This document shows, one piece after another, positions 1 to 7,062 of a DNA stretch of 34,199 nucleotides (position 1 is its first letter; every line of letters starts with the position of its first letter). Where the stretch lies: the NCBI GenBank assembly GCA_022736595.1, contig DZDC01000002.1, positions 13,620-47,818 on the forward strand, given 5' to 3'. Below the pieces are notes generated by a model that worked only from the letters and a program-made list of their open reading frames with translations, searched no databases and was not told the origin of the DNA. The stretch comes from Draconibacterium orientale (lineage in GTDB: Bacteria; Bacteroidota; Bacteroidia; Bacteroidales; UBA1556). The translations under genes and the position numbers were made by a program.

Positions 1-1896
1 ATCGAAGATGGAGATATGTATTTTAATTTGGGATATGGCTATTTGCAACAAGCATTAAATAAGTATATTATAGCAAATACTTTTAATTCAAATAGTGCTG
101 AATTGAATTATAAAATTGGGAAATGCTACTTGGAATTAAACCAGCCCGATAAGTCTTTAACAGCACTTTTTAAAGCAAGAGCACTGAATAAAAATTTATG
201 TGATGGACTTTACTATAATATTGCCAAATCGTATCAACAGGCCCTAAAATTCGATTCTTCCATTTTTTTTTACAAAATCTATTTGAATCGGTTGGATCCT
301 GAAAACTACAAAGCTCAACAACCCAGAATAAATCAGGCCATTCAAGAATGTAATGTAGGTAAACAATTGGTTTCTAATCCTGTTTCGGTTACCATTGAGA
401 ACTTAGGCCCCAATATTAATAGTGAATTTCCTGATTATGGGGTCGTTGTAAACATGGATGAGAGTATGCTGTTTTACACTTCGCGCCGACCTAACACCAC
501 TGGCGGCTTTCGCAATGAAGCTGATCAGATGTTTTATGAAGATAGCTATTGGAGTCTCCGACAAAACGGAAAATGGTTGCCTAACAAAAATATGGGCACC
601 AAAATTAATACCGAAGGGCATGACGCCCCAGTGGGCATTAGTCCCGATGGACAATTGCTAATTTTATATCGTGATTTTAATGGTGGTGATCTGTTTCAAA
701 GTATCTTAAAAGGAAAGGATTGGACCGACCCTGTAGCCTTGCCTGAACCCATTAATACAAAGTACCAAGAATCATCAGCTTCCTATTCCTATAATGGTAA
801 ACGATTGTTTTTTGTAAGCGATCGTCCCAAAGGATTTGGAGGTAAGGATATATATTATACCGATTTACAAAGTGATGGTAAGTGGGGAGAAGCGATTAAT
901 TTAGGCGCTAAGGTCAATACATCAGGCGATGAAATCGCTGTTTTTTGCATGCCCGATGGCAAAACCATTTATTTTAGTAGTAATGCTCATTCAGGCATGG
1001 GTGATTTTGATGTATTTCGATCATCGTTCATTAATAATACATGGTCCACTCCTGAAAATTTGGGGTATCCCATTAACAATACCGGTAGCGACGTGTTTTT
1101 TGCACTTTCTGCTTCTGGAAAGAGTGCTTATGTTTCTTCTCGCAGAACGGAAGGGCTTGGGGATCAAGATATTTATGTCATTAGTTATACCGAAGATGAG
1201 AGGAAAGATTCTGTCACCATAGCGAACCAAATCAAAGATGATAAAGTAAATACAACCAATGCAAGAGGAACTTCGTTAACGCTTCTGAGCGGGTTTGTGA
1301 TGGATGAAGTAACAAAAGTCGCCATTGAAGCGTCTTTGGAACTTACCGATAATCAAACTGGAAAAGTGATTGCCGCCTTTACCTCTAACTCATTGACAGG
1401 AAAATACATGATTTCGTTACCTTCGGGTTATAATTATGGAATGAATGTAAACGCCAATGGCTATTTGTTTCACAGTGAGAATTTCGTCATCGAACAAGAC
1501 CAAGCATTTAAACAAATGCAGCTCAACATCAATCTTAAGAAAGTGGAAGTGGGCAAAAGTATTGCTCTTAATAATATTTTCTTCGATTACGATAAATCGA
1601 GCTTGAACAATGAGTCCGTATCGGAATTGAATCGACTGACAATTTTATTGAACGAATATCCCAGTCTCAAAATTCAAGTGGAAGGGCATACCGATAATGT
1701 GGGTACGCACGAATACAATCAGCAACTATCTGAAGCTAGAGCAAAAGCCGTTGTAGATTATTTGATAAGCAAAGGAATAGATTCAGCTCGATTGAAGTAC
1801 ATGGGATTTGGTTATTCAAAACCTGTCGCCGATAACACTGAGCAGGAGGGAAGAGGTAAAAATAGAAGATCAGAATTTAAAATCATCGATAAATAG
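1..1896 (+). CDS. PorE-like OmpA-family protein (TPR, beta-propeller, CRD, OmpA), 5' partial
   Basis: This is probably an envelope protein that anchors to peptidoglycan through its C-terminus. The frame is open to base 1 (codons for IEDGD precede the ATG at 16) and no signal peptide is visible, so the true start lies upstream. Domains in order from the ATG: TPR-like repeats (about 1-110); five PD40/WD40-like blades (about 130-390), recognised by recurring N-T-x-G/E starts and SPDG or MPDGKTIYFSS strands; a carboxypeptidase-regulatory-like domain (about 420-500); and an OmpA C-terminal domain (about 515-625) with GHTDNVG and LSEARAKAV, which hold the usual Asp and Arg peptidoglycan contacts. 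The type IX secretion protein PorE (PG1058 of Porphyromonas) has the same four-part order. Bacteroidota carry several paralogues with this layout, so a PorE role is an inference and I give no symbol. Confidence 0.85.
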   Translation: MEDGDMYFNLGYGYLQQALNKYIIANTFNSNSAELNYKIGKCYLELNQPDKSLTALFKARALNKNLCDGLYYNIAKSYQQALKFDSSIFFYKIYLNRLDPENYKAQQPRINQAIQECNVGKQLVSNPVSVTIENLGPNINSEFPDYGVVVNMDESMLFYTSRRPNTTGGFRNEADQMFYEDSYWSLRQNGKWLPNKNMGTKINTEGHDAPVGISPDGQLLILYRDFNGGDLFQSILKGKDWTDPVALPEPINTKYQESSASYSYNGKRLFFVSDRPKGFGGKDIYYTDLQSDGKWGEAINLGAKVNTSGDEIAVFCMPDGKTIYFSSNAHSGMGDFDVFRSSFINNTWSTPENLGYPINNTGSDVFFALSASGKSAYVSSRRTEGLGDQDIYVISYTEDERKDSVTIANQIKDDKVNTTNARGTSLTLLSGFVMDEVTKVAIEASLELTDNQTGKVIAAFTSNSLTGKYMISLPSGYNYGMNVNANGYLFHSENFVIEQDQAFKQMQLNINLKKVEVGKSIALNNIFFDYDKSSLNNESVSELNRLTILLNEYPSLKIQVEGHTDNVGTHEYNQQLSEARAKAVVDYLISKGIDSARLKYMGFGYSKPVADNTEQEGRGKNRRSEFKIIDK

Positions 1897-1908
1897 AGGT
1901 CTATATAA

Positions 1909-1916
1909 TAAATTTG
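1909..1916 (+). promoter_or_regulatory. Possible -7 box before the CRD-protein gene
   Basis: TAAATTTG matches the Bacteroidota -7 consensus TAnnTTTG and lies 21 bp before the ATG at 1938. No TTTG is seen at the expected -33 spacing. The two genes may simply be co-transcribed, since the gap is only 41 bp. Confidence 0.3.
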
Positions 1917-1937
1917 AAAAGTCTGAGTTAAGCAAAA

Positions 1938-2600
1938 ATGCAAATAAGTAAAAAGACATCTATACTCTTTAGTTTACTACTACTTTCTTTTTTTGGGTTT
2001 TCACAGATAAAATATCCATGGGAAGAGAATGAGAATACGCCCCATTTGATACAGTTTTCAGGAGTAGTGGTAACAGGGGATAGTTTAAAACCAGTGCCTT
2101 TTGCCGGGATTCAGATTGTAGGAACCTATTATGGAACATCTTCAGATTATAATGGATTCTTTTCTATGGTAGCAAAAGCTGGAGATGTTATTCAATTTAC
2201 ATCCATTGGATATCGAACGGCTCGATATAAAATTCCAGATACTCTTAGTTCTACTCGATATACGCTCATCCAAATGATGCAAACAGATACCATTTTGTTA
2301 ATGGAAACTGTTATTTATCCTTGGCCCTCTTTAGCTGCACTTGAGCAAGCCATTGTAAATATTGTAATTCCGGAAGACGATTACGATAGGGCAATAAAAA
2401 ACCTTACCCTTCAAGAGTTGAGAGAAAGAGGGGAGTATATGCCCATGGATGGGTCAATGAATTATCGACATCAAATGCAACAAATTATTAATAAGTCATA
2501 CTATAATGGGCAATATATGCCTTATCAATTCCTTAACCCCTTTGCATGGGCTCAGTTTATAGAAGCATGGAAGGCTGGCAAGTTTAAAAAGAAAGATTAA
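1938..2600 (+). CDS. Secreted carboxypeptidase-like regulatory domain protein
   Basis: This 220-aa protein starts with a clear Sec signal peptide: KK, then a hydrophobic stretch (ILFSLLLLSFFGF) ending near SQ at residue 23. Residues about 40-115 (FSGVVVTGDSLKPVPFAGIQ, then YNGFFSMVAKAGDVIQFTSIGY) form the CarboxypepD_reg-like beta-sandwich that is common at the N-terminus of Bacteroidota outer-membrane proteins. Here it is not followed by a TonB-dependent receptor, so the protein is a small periplasmic or outer-membrane-associated one of unknown function. The C-terminal 90 residues are rich in Tyr, Met and Gln (YRHQMQQI, YYNGQYMPYQF). It lies 41 bp after the PorE-like gene in the same direction and may share its envelope role. 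The domain call is firm and the function unknown. Confidence 0.8.
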   Translation: MQISKKTSILFSLLLLSFFGFSQIKYPWEENENTPHLIQFSGVVVTGDSLKPVPFAGIQIVGTYYGTSSDYNGFFSMVAKAGDVIQFTSIGYRTARYKIPDTLSSTRYTLIQMMQTDTILLMETVIYPWPSLAALEQAIVNIVIPEDDYDRAIKNLTLQELRERGEYMPMDGSMNYRHQMQQIINKSYYNGQYMPYQFLNPFAWAQFIEAWKAGKFKKKD

Positions 2601-2608
2601 ACGCTACG

Positions 2609-3319
2609 CTATTTTTTGTGCAAACCACATTCACGGGTGTCGGGGTTTTCCCACCACCATCTTCCAGCTCTTACATCCTCACCTTCAATGATTGCCCGGG
2701 TACAAGGTTGGCAACCAATGCTGGGAAAACCTTGGTCGTGCAAGGTATTGTACGGAATTTTATGGGTTTTAATATAGTTCCAAACGTCAGCCTCAGTCCA
2801 ATCAATCAAAGGATTTATTTTAATACTCTGGTTTAGGGCATCCCATTCCACCTTTTGCATCTCAGTTCTGGTAATCGATTGCGATCGACGCAAACCAGTA
2901 AACCATGCATTCTTACCTTCAATGGCTCTTTTAAGTGGATTGAGTTTGCGTATTTGGCAGCAAAGCTTTCTATTTTCAACACTTTCGTAAAATAAATTTA
3001 TACCGTGGTTCAATACCATTGCTTCCAATTCACTTGAATCTGGAGAATATACATGGATTTGAAGCTTGTATTTTTTAACGGTGCTATCGAGTAAATTATA
3101 GGTTTCAGGAAAGATGCGCCCAGTATCTAAAGTAAAAATCTGACATTTCTTTTCGCTATTGTATATCAAATGCGTTATTACTTGGTCTTCAGCGCCTAAA
3201 CTGGTTCCAAAGACGATTTCCTCATTCCAATTTTGATTAAAAAAGTTAACTATTTCTTGAGCATTCAAAGGTGCAACAAGTTTATTTAATTCCTCGACGG
3301 ATTGTTGATTAAGGTGCAT
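2609..3319 (-). CDS. cysH: Assimilatory adenylyl-sulfate (APS) reductase
   Basis: This enzyme reduces activated sulfate to sulfite, with thioredoxin as electron donor, in cysteine biosynthesis. The 236 aa show the ATP-pyrophosphatase-like fold: FGTSLGAEDQV near residue 37 and TGLRRSQS near 141. The catalytic ECGLHKK tail is present with Cys231. The pair Cys120-Cys121 (LCCQIRK) together with Cys203/Cys206 (GCQPC) are the four ligands of the [4Fe-4S] cluster that marks APS-using reductases rather than the cluster-free PAPS-using type. The substrate is therefore most likely APS. It lies 6 bp downstream of prc on the same strand, so the two may be co-transcribed, although their functions do not obviously connect. 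No cysDN or sulfite reductase gene is in the window. Its 3' end converges on the preceding gene with only 8 bp between. Confidence 0.93.
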   Translation of the reverse strand: MHLNQQSVEELNKLVAPLNAQEIVNFFNQNWNEEIVFGTSLGAEDQVITHLIYNSEKKCQIFTLDTGRIFPETYNLLDSTVKKYKLQIHVYSPDSSELEAMVLNHGINLFYESVENRKLCCQIRKLNPLKRAIEGKNAWFTGLRRSQSITRTEMQKVEWDALNQSIKINPLIDWTEADVWNYIKTHKIPYNTLHDQGFPSIGCQPCTRAIIEGEDVRAGRWWWENPDTRECGLHKK

Positions 3320-3325
3320 ATTTAA

Positions 3326-5431
3326 CTATTTTAATTCAGTTACAACTTCAACACTTTCTAATAAATAGGGGTCGGCTTTCAGCTTTTTATGCCATTCATT
3401 GGCCGATTTCACTTTTGCAGTATCCGAGGCAATAAATTCCATGTCAATTTTAAGAGGAGACACCATTAATAAGGTAGTGTCGGTGAAAAGATTTTTATAC
3501 AAGTCATTCTCTTGTTTTCGTTTCGCCATTTCGGCTCGGTATTGCGTTAAGTTTAAGCTTACAAGGGTTTGATCTTGGTACTTTTTTACTGACTTAGCTT
3601 GTTGCTCAAGAAGACTAAAGGTATTGTTGCTCTTAATTCTTTTGGTGCTTTTAGTCACAATATCCTTCTTTTTTTGTATTGAGTTAGTCGGTTGGTATTG
3701 GGTGGTGTTGATTTTATCCCAGTCTAAATGATGATCGAGTTCGGCTTCACCATATTTTATGTATTTGTACTGATCAGGTAAGATAATATCTGGTACCACA
3801 CCTTTGAGCTGGGTGCTTTCCCCTGTAATTCTATAAAACTTTTGGAAGGTAAGTTTCAATGCTCCAAAGGGTTTGTAAGTGTTGTAATTTCCATTTACAA
3901 TTTCATCTAAATCAATAAAACGTTGAACTGTTCCCTTTCCAAAGGATTTTTGACCACCAATAATGACGGCTCTTCCATAATCTTGGAGAGCACCAGCAAA
4001 AATTTCTGAGGCTGATGCACTGTTTGAATTTACCATTACGGCCATGGGACCGTCATAAAGAACTGAAGGATCATTATCGCTTAAGATTTCGGGAGCTCCT
4101 GTTTTTTGTCGCACTTGTACGATTGGGCCAGTGGGTATAAACAAGCCTGCCATGGTAACCACGTCGGGGAGGCTACCCCCTCCATCGTTTCTAAGATCGA
4201 TAATGAGACCGTCGATACCCTGATTTTTTAACTTGATTACTTCTTTTCTTACATCATCTGAGCACCTACGTCCCCCTCCTTTTTCATTAAAGTTGACATA
4301 GAATGAAGGCAAATAGATGTATCCAATGTTTTTATTGGAGCTGGGGCTTTTTATAATGGCTGATTTAGCATAAGTTTCTTCAATTACCACGATATCCCGT
4401 ACAATGCTGATTTGCTTAATATCACCTTCCACGGTTTTCACTGTGAGTTTAACAGTAGTTCCTTTTTTACCACGGATATAGGTTACCGCTTTGTCAATAC
4501 GCATCCCCGATATTTCAACGGTTTCACCATTTTCTTGAGTAACTTTTAAAATTAAGTCGCCCGCTTTTAATTCACCTTGTTTATAAGAAGGGCTTCCTGG
4601 CATGATTTGAACCACTTTAATAAAGCCGTCTTTTTCTTGCAAGGTAGCTCCAATTCCTTCTAATTGCCCGCTCATGGCAATGTCAAAATCTTCTTTGTCC
4701 TTTGGAGGAAAATAGTTGGTGTGAGGATCAAAGCAAGCGCTGACTGAGTTAAGATACAAGGAAAAAAAGTCTTTTCTTTCCATTTGAGATAATCGATGAA
4801 GATAATCTTGATTGCGTTTCTTAACTTTTTCGCGGGCTTCCTTTTCAATAGTTGTGAAGTCTTTAATTGCGATAGATGTATCCTTTTTTTCAGCAGCAGC
4901 TTCTTGAATTTCGAGCTGAGTTACCATTTCAAGCATCACTTGATATTTTAGCGATTTACGCCACGAATCTTTAAGCTCGTCCTTGCTTTTAGCAAAACTG
5001 TTTTTCTTATCATCCAACTCGAGTTCGTCGTTAAGGTCAAATTGAAAGGGTTCACTTAAAATATTTTCATAAAGTGCTTCTACTTCGCTGATGCGTTTGG
5101 TGAGAATACTGTATGATAAGTCAAAAAAGTCGAGATTGAGTGCATTGAGTTGGTCATCCAACTGGAGACGGTAAGCTTTCAACTGAGTATAATCTGATTC
5201 AAGTAGAAATTTTTTGGTATAATCAATGCCTTCGATATAGGAATCGAATACTTTTTCCGAAAATTGATCATCCACTGGAATATTGTCATAATGGGCATAT
5301 TTTAGTCCACTCATTAAAAGTTCAAGGACAATTTTCTCCTTATCTTTTTGGTCTTCAGTATAGGTTTTGTAAGCGGCTATTAATGCAATTGGCAAAAGTA
5401 ACGCCACAACTTTGATGATAATGCTTCTCAT
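3326..5431 (-). CDS. prc: Carboxy-terminal processing (tail-specific) protease, Prc/Tsp type
   Basis: This is an S41-family serine protease of 701 aa that trims or degrades periplasmic proteins from their C-termini. Residues 1-20 form a signal or membrane anchor (IIIKVVALLLPIALIAA). Then follow a long helical N-terminal domain (about 30-235), a PDZ domain (about 252-340, GQLEGIGATLQ through the GDLILKV strand) and the S41 catalytic core (about 365-540). The catalytic Ser/Lys pair is visible as SASASEIFAG (Ser473) and FGKGTVQ (Lys499), with an intervening Asp at 484, matching the spacing in E. coli Tsp. The C-terminal about 150 residues match the Tsp C-terminal (DUF3340) region. Length agrees with the long Prc class rather than the shorter CtpA class. 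A weak -7-like element (TATTTTCG on the - strand, 5454-5461) lies just upstream. Confidence 0.93.
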   Translation of the reverse strand: MRSIIIKVVALLLPIALIAAYKTYTEDQKDKEKIVLELLMSGLKYAHYDNIPVDDQFSEKVFDSYIEGIDYTKKFLLESDYTQLKAYRLQLDDQLNALNLDFFDLSYSILTKRISEVEALYENILSEPFQFDLNDELELDDKKNSFAKSKDELKDSWRKSLKYQVMLEMVTQLEIQEAAAEKKDTSIAIKDFTTIEKEAREKVKKRNQDYLHRLSQMERKDFFSLYLNSVSACFDPHTNYFPPKDKEDFDIAMSGQLEGIGATLQEKDGFIKVVQIMPGSPSYKQGELKAGDLILKVTQENGETVEISGMRIDKAVTYIRGKKGTTVKLTVKTVEGDIKQISIVRDIVVIEETYAKSAIIKSPSSNKNIGYIYLPSFYVNFNEKGGGRRCSDDVRKEVIKLKNQGIDGLIIDLRNDGGGSLPDVVTMAGLFIPTGPIVQVRQKTGAPEILSDNDPSVLYDGPMAVMVNSNSASASEIFAGALQDYGRAVIIGGQKSFGKGTVQRFIDLDEIVNGNYNTYKPFGALKLTFQKFYRITGESTQLKGVVPDIILPDQYKYIKYGEAELDHHLDWDKINTTQYQPTNSIQKKKDIVTKSTKRIKSNNTFSLLEQQAKSVKKYQDQTLVSLNLTQYRAEMAKRKQENDLYKNLFTDTTLLMVSPLKIDMEFIASDTAKVKSANEWHKKLKADPYLLESVEVVTELK

Positions 5432-5725
5432 AATTTTAATTAAAAATGGAGAGCGAAAATAAAAAAATAATCATCGGTAAGCCCAAAGCAATTGTTATAA
5501 AATGTTACAAAAGGGAAATATTAATAGGGCAAGGGTTCCCTATGAGGGGGCATTGTCAGTAATTAATGTATAATTCAGGATGGAAAAGGGATCGCTTTTT
5601 CAAATGGAACGACAAATCATGTGGTGAAAAACTTTTAAAACTAGGGAGAATAATGAAGCTAGTGGTGACTTTATCAGCTAAATAGACAAGTGGATAAAAT
5701 AATTCAAATAATTTTGATAAAAAGA
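5432..5725. other. Gene-free stretch between prc and the ribosomal-operon promoters
   Basis: No ORF of credible length and no tRNA-like fold is seen here. The only structure noted is a short inverted repeat, ATAGGG / CCCTAT (5524-5529 and 5538-5543, 8-nt loop). The stretch must also hold the prc promoter reading to the left, for which only a one-mismatch -7 candidate (5454-5461) was found. Confidence 0.5.
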
Positions 5726-5755
5726 TTTGTAAAATAAAAATAATGTTTATCTTTG
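5726..5755 (+). promoter_or_regulatory. Bacteroidota-type promoter P1 for the leader RNA / rpsL operon
   Basis: A TTTG at 5726-5729 (-33 element) and a perfect TATCTTTG at 5748-5755 (-7 element, consensus TAnnTTTG) are 18 bp apart, within the usual range for the Bacteroidota primary sigma factor. The predicted start is near 5760-5762, exactly where the first helix of the candidate structured RNA begins. This is about 340 bp upstream of rpsL. Confidence 0.7.
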
Positions 5756-5759
5756 CAGC

Positions 5760-5911
5760 CGCTTTTTATGGTAGCGAATCGTAAGATTAAGTACTATTAA
5801 AGCGAGTAAGATAAATTGTAAGGAACCTGATAAGGACAGACCGGTATAGGTTCCAAAAAAGTGAGAGTATCACTTTTGGGTCTGAATTAAGTGTCCTTCC
5901 TTCCAATTTTT
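5760..5911 (+). ncRNA. Candidate structured leader RNA / attenuator or small RNA upstream of rpsL
   Basis: Helices can be read directly. P1 is CGCTTT (5760-5765) with AAAGCG (5799-5804), extended by TGGTA/TACTA and capped by AATC-GTAA-GATT, a GNRA-type tetraloop. P2 is GGAACCT (5822-5828) with AGGTTCC (5848-5854). P3 is AAAAGTGA-gagta-TCACTTTT (5857-5877). A long-range pairing joins AAGGACA (5832-5838) to TGTCCTT (5892-5898), with GACC/GGTC inside and GGAA/TTCC outside. The long-range helix shares bases with P2, so the folds are alternatives, or form a pseudoknot if only the loop part pairs. It is followed by AATTTTTC, so the long form resembles a terminator. The family is unknown to me. I saw no SRP, tmRNA or RNase P signature; a 6S-like RNA cannot be excluded. 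Confidence 0.5.
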
Positions 5912-5984
5912 CATACAAATCTTAATGTCAATAGTTCAAATAAGACAATTTAGTCAATTTAAATATTTGAATTTTAGTGTTTTA

Positions 5985-6006
5985 TGTAAATAAATATTTA
6001 TTTACA
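5985..6006. repeat. 22-bp perfect palindrome upstream of promoter P2
   Basis: The arm TGTAAATAAAT (5985-5995) is followed directly by its exact reverse complement ATTTATTTACA (5996-6006). The centre lies about 55 bp before the predicted P2 start and the element ends 7 bp before the P2 -33 box, a position typical of an activator site or UP-like element. The AT-rich composition makes shorter palindromes common here, but 11-bp perfect arms with no spacer stand out. Confidence 0.6.
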
Positions 6007-6013
6007 ATGAGGT

Positions 6014-6044
6014 GTTGATAATTAAGTTCTTAATTGTACTTTTG
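6014..6044 (+). promoter_or_regulatory. Bacteroidota-type promoter P2 of the rpsL superoperon
   Basis: GTTG at 6014-6017 (one mismatch to TTTG) and a perfect TACTTTTG at 6037-6044 are 19 bp apart. The start would fall near 6051, giving a leader of about 50 nt before the rpsL ATG at 6102. The spacer holds an inverted repeat, AATTAAG / CTTAATT (6020-6026, 6029-6035), which could be an operator. Confidence 0.65.
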
Positions 6045-6101
6045 CAAACCCATTTTTAGGGTGAAATAATATCAATTGAAGCTAATAATTTATTTTAAAT
6101 T

Positions 6102-6542
6102 ATGCCAACAATACAACAATTAATTAGAAAAGGTCGCAAGAAGTTGACTGATAAAAGTAAAGCTCCCGCATTGGATTCATGTCCACAGCGTCGTGGAGTT
6201 TGTGTGCGTGTATATACCACTACCCCCAAGAAACCAAACTCAGCAATGCGTAAGGTAGCTCGTGTACGTTTAACCAATCAAAAGGAAGTGAATGCCTATA
6301 TTCCTGGTGAAGGACACAATTTGCAAGAGCACTCCATCGTGTTAATTAGAGGAGGAAGAGTGAAAGACCTTCCTGGAGTACGTTACCACATCGTTCGTGG
6401 TGCACTCGATACCTTAGGTGTTGAAGGTCGTACTCAACGTAGATCAAAATACGGTACCAAGCGTCCTAAAAAAGGTGCTCTAGCTAAAGGTGCTCCAGCT
6501 AAGGGCGCTCCAGCAAAAGGTGCTCCATCAAAGAAGAAATAG
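6102..6542 (+). CDS. rpsL: 30S ribosomal protein S12 (uS12) with KGAP-repeat tail
   Basis: S12 sits at the decoding centre of the 30S subunit. The core is standard: [14 protein letters not shown] with Lys43/Lys44 (the wild-type, streptomycin-sensitive form at this loop) and [15 protein letters not shown] with Lys88 and the Asp that is often methylthiolated. At 146 aa it is longer than the usual about 124 aa because of a C-terminal tail made of four KGAP/KGAL repeats (15-bp DNA repeats, 6471-6530) ending in SKKK. Basic tails on S12 occur in Bacteroidota, but this repeat looks lineage-specific. It is the first gene of the superoperon, 29 bases before rpsG starts, and has no Shine-Dalgarno sequence. 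Confidence 0.97.
   Translation: MPTIQQLIRKGRKKLTDKSKAPALDSCPQRRGVCVRVYTTTPKKPNSAMRKVARVRLTNQKEVNAYIPGEGHNLQEHSIVLIRGGRVKDLPGVRYHIVRGALDTLGVEGRTQRRSKYGTKRPKKGALAKGAPAKGAPAKGAPSKKK
6471..6530 (+). repeat. 4 x 15-bp tandem repeat in the 3' end of rpsL
   Basis: Four in-frame copies close to AAAGGTGCTCCAGCT run head to tail (6471-6485, 6486-6500, 6501-6515, 6516-6530) and encode KGA(L/P)A/S units. The copies differ at a few positions (AAGGGCGCTCCAGCA in the third), so the repeat is not brand new. Confidence 0.85.
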
Positions 6543-6570
6543 CATTATACATTATAAATAAGGTGTAACA

Positions 6571-7041
6571 ATGAGAAAACAAAAGCCTAAAAAACGAATT
6601 ATTTTACCAGATCCAAAATTCAATGATGTTTTGGTTACCAAATTCGTAAACAATATGATGTACGAAGGCAAGAAAAATATTTCATATAATATTTTTTATG
6701 ATGCCATGGAAATTGTACAACAAAAATTAAAAGAGGAAAACGCTCTTGAAGTGTTCAAAAAAGGACTTTCAAACGTTACCCCTTCAGTAGAGGTAAAAAG
6801 TAGAAGAATTGGAGGAGCAACCTTCCAAATTCCTACCGAAATTTATCCTGCACGTAAACAATCCATCGGTATCAAAGCTCTTATCGCTGCGTCACGTAAC
6901 CGTCATGAGAAATCAATGGCTCAGAAATTAGCTGGTGAAATCATAGCCGCTTTTAAAGAAGAAGGTACCGCATACAAGAAGAAAGAAGATACTCACCGTA
7001 TGGCCGATGCTAATAAAGCATTCTCCCATTTTCGTTTCTAA
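6571..7041 (+). CDS. rpsG: 30S ribosomal protein S7 (uS7)
   Basis: S7 nucleates assembly of the 30S head on the 16S 3' major domain and lines the E site. The 156-aa protein has the expected length. It carries the basic N-terminus (MRKQKPKKR), the helical core ([20 protein letters not shown]), the [18 protein letters not shown] beta-hairpin that contacts mRNA near the E site, and the typical [16 protein letters not shown]-terminus. It lies between rpsL (28-bp gap) and fusA (21-bp gap), the classic str operon order. In E. coli S7 represses this operon by binding the rpsL-rpsG spacer; the 28-bp spacer here shows no obvious hairpin, so that mechanism is not evident. Confidence 0.97.
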   Translation: MRKQKPKKRIILPDPKFNDVLVTKFVNNMMYEGKKNISYNIFYDAMEIVQQKLKEENALEVFKKGLSNVTPSVEVKSRRIGGATFQIPTEIYPARKQSIGIKALIAASRNRHEKSMAQKLAGEIIAAFKEEGTAYKKKEDTHRMADANKAFSHFRF

Positions 7042-7062
7042 ATAATTCATTGCAAAAAGTTT

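Noticed and set aside
5524-5543. ATAGGG/CCCTAT inverted repeat as a terminator or operator
   Set aside because: Six base pairs, no T-run and no clear promoter nearby; likely chance.
5760-5911. Identification of the leader RNA as SRP RNA, tmRNA or RNase P RNA
   Set aside because: The hallmark sequences of these RNAs (for example the GGAAGCAGCC-type SRP loop) are absent.
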